Part shown: positions 1 through 10,470 of the stretch, one piece after another
Layout: each line of letters starts with the position of its first letter
Numbering within the stretch: the stretch's first letter is position 1
Assembly: GCF_008807015.1 (NCBI RefSeq)
Contig: NZ_CP031700.1
Coordinates: forward strand, 434,001 to 498,000
DNA length: 64,000 nt
Reading direction: 5' to 3'
Source: Neisseria zalophi
GTDB taxonomy: Bacteria; Pseudomonadota; Gammaproteobacteria; Burkholderiales; Neisseriaceae
Translations under genes and position numbers: made by a program
The notes under the pieces: model-generated
Seen by the model: the letters and a program-made list of their open reading frames with translations, nothing else
Databases searched by the model: none
Told to the model about the DNA's origin: nothing

Positions 1-433
1 AGAGTATTACGGCAGCCCGGTTCCTGTGAGTCAGGTAGCTAATGTGACTTTGTTGGATGCACGCACGATTGGTGTGAAAGTTTATGAAAGCAATATGGCA
101 GCTGCCGTTGAGAAAGCCATTCGCGATTCAAACCTCGGGCTGAATCCGGCGGCAATGGGCGATGTGATACGTGTACCGATGCCGATGCTGACCGAAGAGC
201 GCCGTAAAGATTTGATTAAAGTGGTGCGTTCAGAAGCGGAAGAAGGGCGTGTGGCTATCCGTAATGTGCGTCGTGATGCCAATAATGATTTCAAACGGTT
301 GCTGAAAGATAAAGAAATTTCTGAAGATGATGCTCGCCGTGGTGAAGAACAGATTCAAAAATTGACTGATAAATATATTGGTGAAGTCGATAAAATGCTG
401 GCTGCAAAAGAAGAAGACTTAATGGCGATCTGA
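1..433 (+). CDS. frr: Ribosome recycling factor, 5' end missing
   Basis: Ribosome recycling factor, which with EF-G splits post-termination ribosomes. The frame is open from base 2 and the window edge cuts off roughly the first 40 residues. The visible part begins [20 protein letters not shown] and carries the typical RRF core, including [20 protein letters not shown] and the charged C-terminal three-helix bundle ending [12 protein letters not shown] at 26 opens the longest internal reading frame, but it lies inside the conserved family sequence and is not the true start. The gene stands just upstream of uppS, the usual frr-uppS-cdsA order in Neisseria and many proteobacteria. Confidence 0.97.
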   Translation, partial: EYYGSPVPVSQVANVTLLDARTIGVKVYESNMAAAVEKAIRDSNLGLNPAAMGDVIRVPMPMLTEERRKDLIKVVRSEAEEGRVAIRNVRRDANNDFKRLLKDKEISEDDARRGEEQIQKLTDKYIGEVDKMLAAKEEDLMAI

Positions 434-461
434 TCTTATTGACCAGATATGATCAAGCACC

Positions 462-489
462 CCGTATCGGCTTTGGACAGCCGATACGG
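462..489 (+). other. Intergenic hairpin between frr and uppS
   Basis: An 11-bp perfect inverted repeat, CCGTATCGGCT at 462-472 and AGCCGATACGG at 479-489, with a 6-base loop. No T tract follows, so it is not a standard intrinsic terminator. It may act as an attenuator or as an mRNA-processing or stability element between frr and uppS. Confidence 0.6.
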
Positions 490-561
490 ATATGGAATGA
501 TACAGTAGCAGTATTTTCTGTCTCAAATAGCCAGAGGAAAGTTGCCGGTGAGGGAGTAAAC

Positions 562-1320
562 ATGACAAGCAGTACCCAAACGATTTTGGAATATACGCGG
601 ATTCCACGCCATATCGCTGTGATTATGGATGGTAACGGCCGTTGGGCCAAAAAGCGTTTTTTACCGCGCGTTATCGGCCATAAACGTGGGTTGGATGCGC
701 TTGAAAATATGGTTAGGAATTGTGCGGAGTTGGGTGTGCAATATCTGACGGTGTTTGCTTTTTCTACCGAAAACTGGCGTCGCCCTGAAGATGAAGTATC
801 TTTTCTGATGGGTTTATTTGCACAGGCTTTGCAAAAGCAGGTGTACCGTTTGCACGAAAATAATATGCGCGTCAAAGTAATTGGTAATCGCAGCCGTTTT
901 AATGAAGTGATTTATCGTGGTATTGAAGAAGCTGAAGCTTTAACAGCAGGTAATACAGGATTAACACTTACCATCGCTGTGGATTATGGTGGCAGGTGGG
1001 ATATTTTACAGGCAGTGAATAGCTTGATTAAGCAAGGCGAAACAGAGATTAATGAAGAAATGTTGGCTGGTAGTCTGATGTCGTCGTATGCGCCTGAACC
1101 TGATTTATTTATCCGCACCGGCGGCGAAACCCGCATTAGTAATTTCTTATTGTGGCAAATGGCTTATGCCGAGCTTTATTTTACCGATACTTTATGGCCG
1201 GATTTTGACAAGGATGCACTGAATACGGCTATCGAATCTTTTCAAATGCGGGAAAGACGTTTCGGGCGGACATCCGAGCAGCTGCCTGTTGAACAGCAGA
1301 GAGATGGGGCATCATGTTGA
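562..1320 (+). CDS. uppS: Undecaprenyl diphosphate synthase (cis-prenyltransferase)
   Basis: Cytosolic cis-prenyltransferase that condenses IPP onto farnesyl-PP to make the C55 carrier used for peptidoglycan and surface glycans. The protein has 252 residues from ATG 562, a normal family length. The reading frame is open upstream to 439, but that extension does not look like the family. Conserved parts are visible: HIAVIMDGNGRWAKKR near the N-terminus with the catalytic Asp, FAFSTENWRRP, and the C-terminal RTGGETRISNFLLWQ with the diphosphate-binding Arg residues. AGGGAG upstream of the ATG serves as ribosome binding site. The stop overlaps the cdsA start by seven bases, which suggests coupled translation. 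Confidence 0.97.
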   Translation: MTSSTQTILEYTRIPRHIAVIMDGNGRWAKKRFLPRVIGHKRGLDALENMVRNCAELGVQYLTVFAFSTENWRRPEDEVSFLMGLFAQALQKQVYRLHENNMRVKVIGNRSRFNEVIYRGIEEAEALTAGNTGLTLTIAVDYGGRWDILQAVNSLIKQGETEINEEMLAGSLMSSYAPEPDLFIRTGGETRISNFLLWQMAYAELYFTDTLWPDFDKDALNTAIESFQMRERRFGRTSEQLPVEQQRDGASC

Positions 1321-2111
1321 AACAAAGGGTGATTACGGCTTTAATTCTGTTGCCTATTATGCTGGGTATGCTGTATCAGGCTTCAGACGGCCTGTGGGCA
1401 ATATTCTGCGGGTTGATTGCATTATTGGTTTTGTGGGAATACGGCCGCCTCTGCGGTATGGCTAAAACACAAAATCATCATTTTTTGGCGGCAACAGCTG
1501 TATTCGGTATCACAGCTTATGCCGGCGATTGGATGTTGCCGACCATTTCTTGGCTGATGGTGTTGGCTTTTTGGTTTGTTATCATGCCGCTATGGCTGTA
1601 TAAAAAGTGGACGCTCAAGCCCGACTGGAAGGCTTATGTGACAGGATTGATGTTGGCGCTGCCGTTTTGGTTTGCGCTAACCGGGTTACGCCCTGATGGC
1701 GAGTCTGCGTCTTCTCTGTTGGCTATTATGGGCTTGGTTTGGGTGGCTGATATTTTTGCTTATTTCTTTGGCAAGGCTTTCGGTAAACGTAAGTTGGCGC
1801 CGTCTATCAGTCCGGGTAAAAGTTGGGAAGGTGCTATTGGTGGTGCCGCTTGTGTGACTGTTTATATGCTTTGGGTATGGTCTGCCGGTTGGCTGGCGTT
1901 TGATGTATCGTGGCCGGGAGCAATATTAATCGGTTGGGTATTGACGGCGGTGAGTATCGGCGGTGATTTATTGGAAAGCTGGTTCAAACGCTCTGCCAAT
2001 GTGAAAGACAGCAGCCATCTTTTGCCCGGTCACGGCGGCGTATTCGACCGTGTGGATAGTTTGATTGCTGTTTTAAGTGTTTATGCGGCTATTATGGCGA
2101 TATTGGGGTAA
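1314..2111 (+). CDS. cdsA: Phosphatidate cytidylyltransferase
   Basis: Integral membrane enzyme that makes CDP-diacylglycerol from phosphatidic acid and CTP, the branch point of phospholipid synthesis. It has 265 residues with about seven hydrophobic segments. The C-terminal family signature is intact: SWFKRSANVKDSSHLLPGHG followed by GVFDRVDS, with the metal-binding Asp residues. ATG 1314 overlaps the end of uppS. The following 120 bases contain a single uptake sequence and then dxr. Confidence 0.96.
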   Translation: MLKQRVITALILLPIMLGMLYQASDGLWAIFCGLIALLVLWEYGRLCGMAKTQNHHFLAATAVFGITAYAGDWMLPTISWLMVLAFWFVIMPLWLYKKWTLKPDWKAYVTGLMLALPFWFALTGLRPDGESASSLLAIMGLVWVADIFAYFFGKAFGKRKLAPSISPGKSWEGAIGGAACVTVYMLWVWSAGWLAFDVSWPGAILIGWVLTAVSIGGDLLESWFKRSANVKDSSHLLPGHGGVFDRVDSLIAVLSVYAAIMAILG

Positions 2112-2231
2112 CCCCTTTTTTGTTATGTATACAACTATTGTTGTTTGGCTGTTGCATTAGAATTCATGACGTATTCCTCAAGGGACAGGTATATTTCAGA
2201 CGGCCTGGTATATTATTAAAAGAACACAAAC

Positions 2232-3422
2232 ATGACTCAACAAGTATTAACCATCTTAGGCAGTACGGGCAGTATAGGCGAGAGTACGTTGGATGTGGTT
2301 GCCCGCCATCCTGAGAAATTTCGTATTTTTGCGTTGGCCGGTAATAAGCAGATACAAAAACTGGCAGAGCAGTGTAAACGGTTTAATCCGCAGTTTGCCG
2401 TCGTCGCCGATGCGGAACATGCCGCCGCACTTGAACAATTGTTGGAATCTGCCGATTGTCGTACCGAAGTGCTTTATGGCGTTCAATCTTTATCAGATGT
2501 TGCTTCTGCCGATGAAGTCACCGGCGTGATGGCAGCAATTGTTGGTGCAGCAGGGTTGCCTTCGGCATTGGCAGCAGCCCAAAAAGGGAAAACTATTTAT
2601 TTGGCTAATAAAGAAACATTGGTGATTTCCGGTGCGTTATTTATGGAAACCGCCCATGCCAATGGTGCCAGAATATTGCCGATAGACAGCGAGCATAATG
2701 CTATTTACCAAGTGTTGCCCCGAGATTATGCGGGCGGCTTGGATCAGCATGGTATCGAGTCGATTATTTTAACCGCATCGGGCGGCCCGTTTTTGGATAC
2801 CGATTTAAACGAATTTAATCACATCACCCCGGCTCAGGCGGTCAAACACCCGAATTGGTCTATGGGGCAGAAGATTTCCGTTGATTCGGCTACGATGATG
2901 AACAAAGGTTTGGAGCTCATTGAAGCGCATTGGCTGTTTCATTGCCCGCCTGAAAAACTCGAAGTTACCATTCACCCGCAAAGCGTGATTCACAGTATGG
3001 TACGTTATCGCGACGGTTCGGTATTGGCGCAGATGGGTAATCCCGATATGCGCACGCCTATTGCGTATTGTTTGGGTTTGCCGGATCGCATTGAGTCGGG
3101 CGTGCCCGCATTGGATTTCGGTACTTTATCGGCTTTAACTTTCCGCCAGCCCGACTTTCAACGTTTCCCCTGTTTGAAACTGGCCTATGATGCCATGAAA
3201 TCGGGCGGCGGCGCGCCGTGTGTGCTGAATGCGGCCAATGAGGAAGCCGTTGCGGCTTTTTTAAGCGGCCGTATCCGTTTTACCGATATTGCCCGTGTCG
3301 TCGCACATTGCTTGGAACAAGGCTTTTCAGACGGCTTTAGTGATATTGAAAACTTGCTGGAGCAGGATAAGCAGGCACGCGCTCAGGCGCAAAAAGGCAT
3401 TGCTGCCTTGGCAGGAAAATAA
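2232..3422 (+). CDS. dxr: 1-deoxy-D-xylulose 5-phosphate reductoisomerase
   Basis: NADPH-dependent enzyme converting DXP to 2-C-methyl-erythritol 4-phosphate, the committed step of the MEP isoprenoid pathway, so it feeds the substrate used by uppS upstream. It has 396 residues. The N-terminal NADPH site is GSTGSIGESTLDVV, and the central metal and substrate region includes LANKETLVISG, ILPIDSEHNAIYQ, ILTASGGPF and MMNKGLELIEAHWLF. The C-terminal helical domain ends near ALAGK. The uptake sequence in the leader lies within about 40 bases of the start. Confidence 0.97.
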   Translation: MTQQVLTILGSTGSIGESTLDVVARHPEKFRIFALAGNKQIQKLAEQCKRFNPQFAVVADAEHAAALEQLLESADCRTEVLYGVQSLSDVASADEVTGVMAAIVGAAGLPSALAAAQKGKTIYLANKETLVISGALFMETAHANGARILPIDSEHNAIYQVLPRDYAGGLDQHGIESIILTASGGPFLDTDLNEFNHITPAQAVKHPNWSMGQKISVDSATMMNKGLELIEAHWLFHCPPEKLEVTIHPQSVIHSMVRYRDGSVLAQMGNPDMRTPIAYCLGLPDRIESGVPALDFGTLSALTFRQPDFQRFPCLKLAYDAMKSGGGAPCVLNAANEEAVAAFLSGRIRFTDIARVVAHCLEQGFSDGFSDIENLLEQDKQARAQAQKGIAALAGK

Positions 3423-3625
3423 TAGAAAATATATAGGATAGATAAAGTTCTGTAATCTTTGTAGAAATATATTTGGAACAGGGGTTTCTTTCGATAAAAT
3501 ACAGGCCATTGTGACAGAATCATTATCGAGCATAGATTGTTGGATATAGGATAACTGTCCGGTTTGTTGCTAATAGGCCGTCTGAAAAACGGTATCACTC
3601 ATTATAGGGAATCAGTAGGAAATTT

Positions 3626-4969
3626 ATGTTAACTACCATATTGGCTTTTATTGCCGCTATTTTGATTTTGGTCAGCCTGCACGAGTTTGGCCATTACTTG
3701 GTCGCCCGTTTGTGCGGCGTTAAAGTGGTTCGTTTTTCTGTGGGTTTTGGTAAGCCGTTTTTCAAAAAGAAACGCGGTGATACCGAATGGTGCTTGGCGC
3801 CGATACCGTTGGGCGGTTATGTAAAAATGGTCGATACCCGTGAGGGTAGTGTCGCTGAGGAAGACTTGCCTTACGCATTTGATAAACAACATCCGGCCAA
3901 GCGGATTGCCATTGTGGTGGCAGGCCCCTTAACCAATTTGATTTTAGCGGTTTTATTGTATGGCCTGAGTTTCTCGCTCGGCGTGACCGAGTTGCGCCCG
4001 TTTGTCGGCACTGTCGAACCGGCCAGTATTGCAGCCCGTGCCGGATTTGTTCCGGGTGATAAAATCCTGTCGGTTAACGGCAAGCCGGTAAGCGATTGGG
4101 CGGATGCACGTAATGAAATGGTGTTGAATTTAGAGTCGAGCGAAGTTAAGGTTGCCGTTCAGACGGCCTCCGGTCAAACCGCTGCACGAAACATCAATAT
4201 TGCGGGCACGCCGGAAGCGGATCAGGTTATTAAGCAACAAGGCTATATCGGCTTAATGCCTTGGAAAATTACCAATACGCTCGGCGAAGTTGTGGCCGGC
4301 AGTCCTGCCGATAAAGCAGGCTTAAAAGCAGGCGACACCTTGTTGGCGGCAGACGGACGCGCCATTCACAGTTGGTCGGAGTGGGCGGTACTGTTCCGTA
4401 ACAGCCCGGGTAAAAAATTGAATATAGAATACAGTCGCGACGGACAGGTTGCCGAAACGCAGGTGCGCCCGAATTCTGAAGAGTTGCCCGATGGTGCTTT
4501 GATAGGTAAAGTAGGTGTGGCACCCAGTGATGATAAGGCGTGGCATGAGACTATTACCCATCACTATACCCCTTCTATCGGTGAAGCTTTTCAGATGGGA
4601 TGGAACAAAACTGTTAATTATTCTGTCATGACAGTAAAATTCTTTGGTAAGCTGGTGACAGGGCAAGCTTCTTTAAGCCATATTTCAGGTCCGGTGACCA
4701 TTGCCGATATCGCCGGCAAAACTGCGGCACATGGTTTTCAAAGCTATGTAGAATTTCTTGCTTTGGTTAGTATCAGCTTAGGAATCATGAATTTATTACC
4801 TGTTCCTGTTTTGGATGGCGGCCATTTGGTGTATTATGCCGCCGAATGGATACGCGGAAAACCGCTGAGTGAGCGTATACAAGCTATTGGCTTGCGATTT
4901 GGTCTCGCTGTAATGCTGCTGATGATGATGGTGGCTTTCTTTAACGATATAACCCGTTTGTTTGGATAA
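3626..4969 (+). CDS. rseP: RIP zinc metalloprotease RseP
   Basis: Inner-membrane site-2-type protease (S2P family), which cleaves anti-sigma factors and leftover signal peptides inside the membrane. It has 447 residues. The zinc motif HEFGH is at residues 19-23 in the first transmembrane helix. Two PDZ domains follow in the periplasmic part, around residues 110-280. The second catalytic motif [12 protein letters not shown] lies in a C-terminal helix. AGGA lies a few bases before ATG 3626. The stop at 4969 is four bases before bamA, so the two are probably translated together; rseP-bamA is a common pair. Confidence 0.96.
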   Translation: MLTTILAFIAAILILVSLHEFGHYLVARLCGVKVVRFSVGFGKPFFKKKRGDTEWCLAPIPLGGYVKMVDTREGSVAEEDLPYAFDKQHPAKRIAIVVAGPLTNLILAVLLYGLSFSLGVTELRPFVGTVEPASIAARAGFVPGDKILSVNGKPVSDWADARNEMVLNLESSEVKVAVQTASGQTAARNINIAGTPEADQVIKQQGYIGLMPWKITNTLGEVVAGSPADKAGLKAGDTLLAADGRAIHSWSEWAVLFRNSPGKKLNIEYSRDGQVAETQVRPNSEELPDGALIGKVGVAPSDDKAWHETITHHYTPSIGEAFQMGWNKTVNYSVMTVKFFGKLVTGQASLSHISGPVTIADIAGKTAAHGFQSYVEFLALVSISLGIMNLLPVPVLDGGHLVYYAAEWIRGKPLSERIQAIGLRFGLAVMLLMMMVAFFNDITRLFG

Positions 4970-4973
4970 TGTT

Positions 4974-7376
4974 ATGAAACTGAAACAAATTGCTTCTACC
5001 TTAATGTTAATCGGTCTGTCGCCGCTGGCGATGGCAGACTTTACCATTCAGGATATCCGCGTAGAAGGTTTACAACGCACAGAACCCAGCACCATTTTCA
5101 ATTATTTGCCGGTTAAAGTAGGCGATACGTTCAGCGATGCTAAGAGCGAAGAGATTATTAAAAATCTTTATGCAACCGGATTTTTTGAAGATATCCGTGT
5201 GGAAACTTTGGGTAATCAGGTTTTATTGACAGTGGTGGAACGCCCGACTATCAGTAGCTTGAATATCAGCGGTGCTAAATTATTGCAAAATGATGCCATC
5301 AAAAAGAATTTTGATGCATTTGGTTTAGGTATTTCCCAACCCTTCAATCAGGCAACTTTGAATGAAGCTTTAATTGGATTGAAACAGGAGTATGTTAACA
5401 GGGGTAAACAGTCGGTAGAAATTACTCCTACCGTCACCCGATTGGCGCGTAACCGTGTTGCCATTGATGTCAAAATAGAAGAAGGTAAAAGCACAACCAT
5501 TTCTGATATTGAATTCGAGGGTAATGAACATTATTCGGATCGTAAGCTACGCCATCAGATGTCACTTAGTGAGCGGGGTATTTTTACTTGGTTAACTAAG
5601 AGTAATGTTTTTAACGAGCAAAAATTTGCCGAAGATATGGAGCGGGTTACTGATTTTTATCAGAATAACGGCTATTTTGAAGCACGTATCTTGGATACCA
5701 ATATCCAAACCAATGATGATAAAACAAAACAGACCATAACCGTTACCATTCATGAAGGCCCGCGCTATCGCTGGGGTAATGTTCGAATCGAAGGCGATAC
5801 CCGTGAAGTGCCCAAAGAAGATTTATATAAAGCGTTGACCATGAAAGAAGGCCGTCGTTATGAACGGCAAAAAATGGTCGACAGCTTACAAGCTATGCAA
5901 AATACGATGGGTAGTGCCGGTTATGCGTTTAGTGAAATCAACGTTCAGCCGATTCCGAATGCAGAAACACAAACTGTTGATTTTGTATTGAATGTTGAAC
6001 CCGGTCGTAAAGTTTATGTAAATGAAATCAATATCTCGGGTAACAATAAAACACGCGACGAAGTGGTTCGCCGAGAGTTGCGCCAAATGGAAGCTGCACC
6101 TTATGATGTTTCCAAGCTTCAGCGTTCTAAAGAGCGTATTGAGTTATTGGGTTATTTCGATGATGTGCAATTTGATGCCAAGCCGGTTGAAAATACGCCT
6201 GACCAGATAGATTTGGATTTATCGTTGAAAGAGCGCTCTACCGGCTCGCTCGATTTGAGTGCAGGTTGGGTGCAAGATACCGGGTTGGTGCTGTCGGTAG
6301 GTGTGGCACAAGATAACTTATTCGGTACAGGTAAGTCTGTTTCAACACGTATCTCCCGCAGTAAAACCAATCAAAATGCTTCACTTTCGTTTACCGAACC
6401 TTATTTCACACCCGATGGCGTCAGCTTGGGATATGATATTTACGGTAGGGTTTATGATCCGCGTAAATTAACCACCAGCACGACTTATCAATATAAAACC
6501 ACCACATTGGGTACTGGGTTCCGTGTCGGTGTACCGGTTACAGAATACGACCGAGTGAATTTCGGTTTGGGTGCAGAACACTTGACCGTGAACACTTATG
6601 ACGGTGCACCTAAGCGGTATCGTGAATTTATTGACGATGTCGGATCCGGTAAAAATGGTATTGGTAAGTTTAAAGGATGGGTATATAAAGGTAATATTGG
6701 CTGGGGACGTAATAAAACCGATAGCGCCTTATGGCCGACACGTGGTTATCTGACCAGTGTTAACGGTGAAATAGGTTTGCCGGGCAGTAAGCTTCAATAC
6801 TATACACTGACACACAATCAAACTTGGTTCTTCCCAATAAGCAACGATTTGACTTTGATGCTGGGTGGTGAAGTCGGTTATGGTAATGGCTATGGCAAAA
6901 CCAAAAATATGCCGTTCTTTGAAAACTTCTATGGCGGCGGTTTAGGTTCGGTTCGCGGCTTTGAAAGCGGCACTTTAGGTCCTAAAGTTTACGACCAATA
7001 CGGTGACAGAATCAGCTATGGTGGTAATAAAAAAGCCAATGCCTCTGCTGAATTACTTTTCCCAATGCCGGGTATTAAAGATTCCAGAACGGTGCGTTTG
7101 AGCTTATTTGCTGATGCCGGCAGCGTTTGGGATGGTAAAACATACGATGACTCCAGTAGCGATTTGCGTAACGGCAGTAATGCGACGCAAAATATTTATG
7201 GGTTAGGCACGAAGCATAAGTCTACATTTAAAGAAGAGTTACGTTATTCGGCCGGTGCTGCAGTAACGTGGTTGTCTCCCTTGGGGCCGATGAAGTTTAG
7301 TTACGCTTATCCGATTAAGAAAAAACCGAGCGATGAAATACAACGCTTCCAATTCCAATTGGGTACAACGTTCTAA
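4974..7376 (+). CDS. bamA: Outer membrane protein assembly factor BamA (Omp85)
   Basis: Core beta-barrel subunit of the BAM complex, which inserts barrel proteins into the outer membrane. It has 800 residues from ATG 4974. A signal peptide ends PLAMA before DFTIQDIRVEGL. Five POTRA domains occupy roughly residues 22-420; examples are ISSLNISGAKLL and VNEINISGNNKTRD. The 16-strand barrel follows, with the conserved loop-6 motif VRGF in GLGSVRGFESGTLG. The last residue is Phe (QFQLGTTF), the usual C-terminal BAM-recognition signal. It lies between rseP and skp, which fits its partners. Confidence 0.98.
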   Translation: MKLKQIASTLMLIGLSPLAMADFTIQDIRVEGLQRTEPSTIFNYLPVKVGDTFSDAKSEEIIKNLYATGFFEDIRVETLGNQVLLTVVERPTISSLNISGAKLLQNDAIKKNFDAFGLGISQPFNQATLNEALIGLKQEYVNRGKQSVEITPTVTRLARNRVAIDVKIEEGKSTTISDIEFEGNEHYSDRKLRHQMSLSERGIFTWLTKSNVFNEQKFAEDMERVTDFYQNNGYFEARILDTNIQTNDDKTKQTITVTIHEGPRYRWGNVRIEGDTREVPKEDLYKALTMKEGRRYERQKMVDSLQAMQNTMGSAGYAFSEINVQPIPNAETQTVDFVLNVEPGRKVYVNEINISGNNKTRDEVVRRELRQMEAAPYDVSKLQRSKERIELLGYFDDVQFDAKPVENTPDQIDLDLSLKERSTGSLDLSAGWVQDTGLVLSVGVAQDNLFGTGKSVSTRISRSKTNQNASLSFTEPYFTPDGVSLGYDIYGRVYDPRKLTTSTTYQYKTTTLGTGFRVGVPVTEYDRVNFGLGAEHLTVNTYDGAPKRYREFIDDVGSGKNGIGKFKGWVYKGNIGWGRNKTDSALWPTRGYLTSVNGEIGLPGSKLQYYTLTHNQTWFFPISNDLTLMLGGEVGYGNGYGKTKNMPFFENFYGGGLGSVRGFESGTLGPKVYDQYGDRISYGGNKKANASAELLFPMPGIKDSRTVRLSLFADAGSVWDGKTYDDSSSDLRNGSNATQNIYGLGTKHKSTFKEELRYSAGAAVTWLSPLGPMKFSYAYPIKKKPSDEIQRFQFQLGTTF

Positions 7377-7407
7377 TTTAATATCATAATGCTCGAAAAG
7401 GATTTTT

Positions 7408-7920
7408 ATGAATAAAGCAGTACCGTATTTAACACATGTTTTGGTGGCTGCCGCATTGAGCTTGGGTTTAATGGGTAGTGCGGTGGCCGACGGTATTCAA
7501 AAACTTGGGTTTATTGATACTGAGCGAGTGTATCGTGAATCACGACAGGCACAGAGTATTCAACAAACATTGGAAAAAGAATTTAGTAGCCGCCACCAAG
7601 CGTTGGAAGCACTTCGCCGTAAAGGTGAAAATGTCGAAAAAACATTGGCTTCCGGTAAATTATCTGGTGCTGAGCGAGAAAAAAACGTTAAAGAACTTAG
7701 CGAGTTGGTTCGGCAATACCGTACAGAGCAAGCGGCTTTGGCTGAAGAATATAATTTACGCCGTAATGAAGAGTTTGCTTCTTTACAGCAGAATGCCAAC
7801 CGTGTCATTGTTGAATTGGCTAAAAAAGAAGGGTACGACTTGATTTTGCAAGATGTTATTTATGTCAATAGCAAATATGATATTACTGACAGAGTCATTA
7901 AATCAATGAACACACGTTAA
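7408..7920 (+). CDS. skp: Periplasmic chaperone Skp/OmpH family
   Basis: Periplasmic holdase that carries unfolded outer-membrane proteins towards BamA. It has 170 residues. A signal peptide ends around GSAVA before DGIQKLGFIDTERVYRES, the typical start of mature Skp. The middle is a long charged coiled coil, residues about 45-120, that would form the tentacles of the trimer. The C-terminal strand region is YDLILQDVIYVNSKYDITD. AAGGA lies close upstream of ATG 7408. It sits directly downstream of bamA. Confidence 0.95.
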   Translation: MNKAVPYLTHVLVAAALSLGLMGSAVADGIQKLGFIDTERVYRESRQAQSIQQTLEKEFSSRHQALEALRRKGENVEKTLASGKLSGAEREKNVKELSELVRQYRTEQAALAEEYNLRRNEEFASLQQNANRVIVELAKKEGYDLILQDVIYVNSKYDITDRVIKSMNTR

Positions 7921-7972
7921 GCTGATGCATGTTTAATATCATTGTCTTGAAATTCAGACGGCCTTTATATAT

Positions 7973-9025
7973 ATGAAATCAGCTTTTTATACCTTATCCC
8001 AAATCGTAGCCGAATTAGGCGGTGAATGGCGTGGTGAAGATATCAGTATCGCCGCCGTACAGCCTTTGGCCGATGCAACAGCCGACCATATTAGTTTTTT
8101 GGCCAACCCCAAATATAAGGCTGATGTTGCCGACAGCAATGCCGGTGCCATTATTGTCAGTCAGAAGATGGCTGATGAGTTCGGTGGCCGTAATCTGATT
8201 GTGGTACAAGACCCCTATTTATATTTTGCCCGTGTTGCCCGTTTATTTTCACCTATTCAAAAAGCCGTTGCGGGTGTTCACCCTACTGCGGTTATCGAGC
8301 CGACCGCAAGTGTGCCGGCAAGCTGTGAGATAGGTGCCCATGTTTATATCGGTGGCAACACGGTTTTAGGCGAAGGGTGCCGTATTTTGGCCGGTGCTGT
8401 CGTTGAACATGATTGCGTCTTGGGTAATGAAGTGGTCATTCACCCGAACGCTGTTATTTATCATGGTTGCAAATTAGGGGAGCGGGTTGAAATACATGGC
8501 GGAAGCGTGATTGGTGCCGACGGTTTCGGCTTGGCATTTACCGGATCATCATGGTTTAAAATCCCGCAAACAGGCGGGGTGGTATTGCATGATGATGTGG
8601 AAATCGGCGCCAACAGTATGATAGATCGTGGCGCTATGTCGGATACAGTTGTCGGACAAGGAACGAAAATCGACAACCAGGTACAAATCGGCCATAACTG
8701 TCAGATCGGCGAACATACCGTGATTGCCGCCTGTGCCGGTATTTCGGGCAGCACCAAAATCGGCTCTTATTGCATTATCGGTGGTGCCGCTATGTTTGTC
8801 GGCCATATCGAAATTTGCGATAAAACCACCATTGGCGGCGGTACGGCTGTAACCCATTCGATTCACGAACCAGGACATTATGCAACCTGCTATCCGTTGC
8901 AAACCCATAAAGAATGGGCGCGTAATGCGGTACATATCCGGCATTTAAGTGAAATGAACAAACGTATCAAACAGCTTGAAAAAACGCTGGAAACGATTCA
9001 ATCTGTTGAGAAAAATAAGGAATAA
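7973..9025 (+). CDS. lpxD: UDP-3-O-acylglucosamine N-acyltransferase
   Basis: Third enzyme of lipid A synthesis; it adds the second hydroxyacyl chain to UDP-3-O-acyl-glucosamine using acyl-ACP. It has 350 residues. An N-terminal uridine-binding domain is followed, from about residue 100, by the hexapeptide left-handed beta helix. The conserved [11 protein letters not shown] holds the catalytic His. The C-terminal helix includes [13 protein letters not shown] reverse uptake sequence at 7953-7964 lies eight bases before the ATG, where a ribosome binding site is not obvious. fabZ follows after four bases. Confidence 0.97.
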   Translation: MKSAFYTLSQIVAELGGEWRGEDISIAAVQPLADATADHISFLANPKYKADVADSNAGAIIVSQKMADEFGGRNLIVVQDPYLYFARVARLFSPIQKAVAGVHPTAVIEPTASVPASCEIGAHVYIGGNTVLGEGCRILAGAVVEHDCVLGNEVVIHPNAVIYHGCKLGERVEIHGGSVIGADGFGLAFTGSSWFKIPQTGGVVLHDDVEIGANSMIDRGAMSDTVVGQGTKIDNQVQIGHNCQIGEHTVIAACAGISGSTKIGSYCIIGGAAMFVGHIEICDKTTIGGGTAVTHSIHEPGHYATCYPLQTHKEWARNAVHIRHLSEMNKRIKQLEKTLETIQSVEKNKE

Positions 9026-9029
9026 ACAC

Positions 9030-9485
9030 ATGGACATCCAGTTTCCGATTGAAACCAAAGATATACAGAAACTCATCCCACACCGTTATCCGTTTTTACT
9101 GATCGACCGTATTACTGCGTTTGAGTCGATGAAAACCTTAACTGCCATCAAAAACGTCACTATGAATGAGCCGCATTTCCAAGGCCATTTTCCAGATTTT
9201 CCGGTGATGCCGGGCGTATTGATTATCGAAGCTTTGGCACAGGCTTGCGGCACGTTGGCAATTTTGAGTGAGGGCGGCCGCAATCCGGAAGAAATTTATT
9301 TCTTTGCCGGTATTGATAATGCACGTTTTAAACGGCAAGTGGTTCCGGGCGACCAGCTTTTGTTGAAAGTGGAATTGATGGCCAATAAACGCGGTATCGG
9401 TAAATTTAAAGCCGTTGCTACCGTTGATGGTCAGGTTGCTGTAGAAGCCGAAATTATGTGTGCTAAACGCGCAGTAGAACTATAA
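9030..9485 (+). CDS. fabZ: 3-hydroxyacyl-ACP dehydratase FabZ
   Basis: Hot-dog fold dehydratase that makes trans-2-enoyl-ACP from 3-hydroxyacyl-ACP. It competes with LpxA and LpxD for hydroxyacyl-ACP, so its place between them is functionally meaningful. It has 151 residues from ATG 9030, four bases after the lpxD stop, with AAGG in the preceding codons. The motifs [13 protein letters not shown] and [20 protein letters not shown] hold the catalytic His53 and Glu67. An upstream in-frame extension into lpxD is rejected because family members start at this Met. Confidence 0.97.
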   Translation: MDIQFPIETKDIQKLIPHRYPFLLIDRITAFESMKTLTAIKNVTMNEPHFQGHFPDFPVMPGVLIIEALAQACGTLAILSEGGRNPEEIYFFAGIDNARFKRQVVPGDQLLLKVELMANKRGIGKFKAVATVDGQVAVEAEIMCAKRAVEL

Positions 9486-9493
9486 ATTTAAAA

Positions 9494-9525
9494 AGGCCGT
9501 CTGAATGAATGTTTTCAGACGGCCT
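9494..9525. repeat. Inverted pair of DNA uptake sequences inside the lpx operon
   Basis: AGGCCGTCTGAA at 9494-9505 and its reverse complement at 9514-9525 form a 12-bp hairpin between fabZ and lpxA. It has the form of the usual DUS-pair terminator but no T tract, and it sits between co-directional lipid A genes, so it may only attenuate transcription. Confidence 0.85.
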
Positions 9526-9546
9526 GATAAGGGAAAGAAAGCCTGC

Positions 9547-10323
9547 ATGAGCTTAATTCATCCTACCGCAGTAATTGACCCAAAAGCCGAGCTGGATTCC
9601 AGTGTGAAGGTTGGGCCTTATACCGTTATCGGACCAAATGTACAAATCGGTGCCCATACTGAAATCGGCCCCCATACCGTGATAGACGGGCATACCACCA
9701 TCGGCGAAAATAATAAAATTTTCCAGTTTGCTTCTTTAGGTGCTCAACCGCAAGATAAGAAATATAAAGACGAACCAACCAAACTGATTATTGGTAATGG
9801 CAATACTATTCGCGAATTTACCACCTTCAATACCGGTACGGTTACAGGTGCAGGGGAAACCAGAATTGGCGACGACAACTGGATTATGGCGTATGTGCAT
9901 TTGGCACATGATTGTATCGTCGGCAACCATACTATCTTTGCCAATAATGCTTCTTTGGCAGGGCATGTGGTGATTGGTGATTATGTGGTTTTAGGCGGTT
10001 ATACCTTAGTGTTCCAATTCTGTCAGATTGGTAACTATGCCATGACCGCATTTGCCGCAGGTGTTCATAAAGATATTCCGCCTTATGTGATGGCGGCGGG
10101 ATACCGTGCCGAGCCGGCGGGATTGAATTCCGAAGGCATGCGCCGAAACGGGTTTACCGCCGAACAAATTGCCAATGTGAAGCAGGTTTATAAAATTTTA
10201 TATCGTCAGGGTTTGGGATTGGACGAAGCCAAAGCAGAAGTGTTGAAACTGGCTGAAACCGCCCCTGAGCTTGAAATATTTAAAGATTTCTTTCAAGCCT
10301 CGACACGCGGCATTGTGCGTTGA
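9547..10323 (+). CDS. lpxA: UDP-N-acetylglucosamine O-acyltransferase
   Basis: First enzyme of lipid A synthesis; it moves a 3-hydroxyacyl chain from ACP to UDP-GlcNAc. It has 258 residues from ATG 9547, which follows GGGAAAGAAAG. Hexapeptide repeats of the left-handed beta helix run from residue 2 to about 185. The catalytic His is in VHLAHDC (His121, matching E. coli His125). The C-terminal helical domain follows. An upstream in-frame extension would translate the DUS hairpin and is rejected. In enteric bacteria lpxB follows directly; here lpxB is about 24 kb away. Confidence 0.97.
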   Translation: MSLIHPTAVIDPKAELDSSVKVGPYTVIGPNVQIGAHTEIGPHTVIDGHTTIGENNKIFQFASLGAQPQDKKYKDEPTKLIIGNGNTIREFTTFNTGTVTGAGETRIGDDNWIMAYVHLAHDCIVGNHTIFANNASLAGHVVIGDYVVLGGYTLVFQFCQIGNYAMTAFAAGVHKDIPPYVMAAGYRAEPAGLNSEGMRRNGFTAEQIANVKQVYKILYRQGLGLDEAKAEVLKLAETAPELEIFKDFFQASTRGIVR

Positions 10324-10470
10324 TTGTTGATATTTAACCGATAAATAAAATATTGTTTCAGACGGCCTAAATAAATGTGGTAGCCCCATATTTTACTAAA
10401 GGCCGTCTGAAATATTTTTGGTGGCATGGGCGTAGAATACAAACTTTATATTGGCTAAAGGAAATGGGTG

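Noticed and set aside
2120..2314. 64-residue plus-strand frame between cdsA and dxr
   Set aside because: Overlaps dxr in another frame, contains an uptake sequence and resembles no family.
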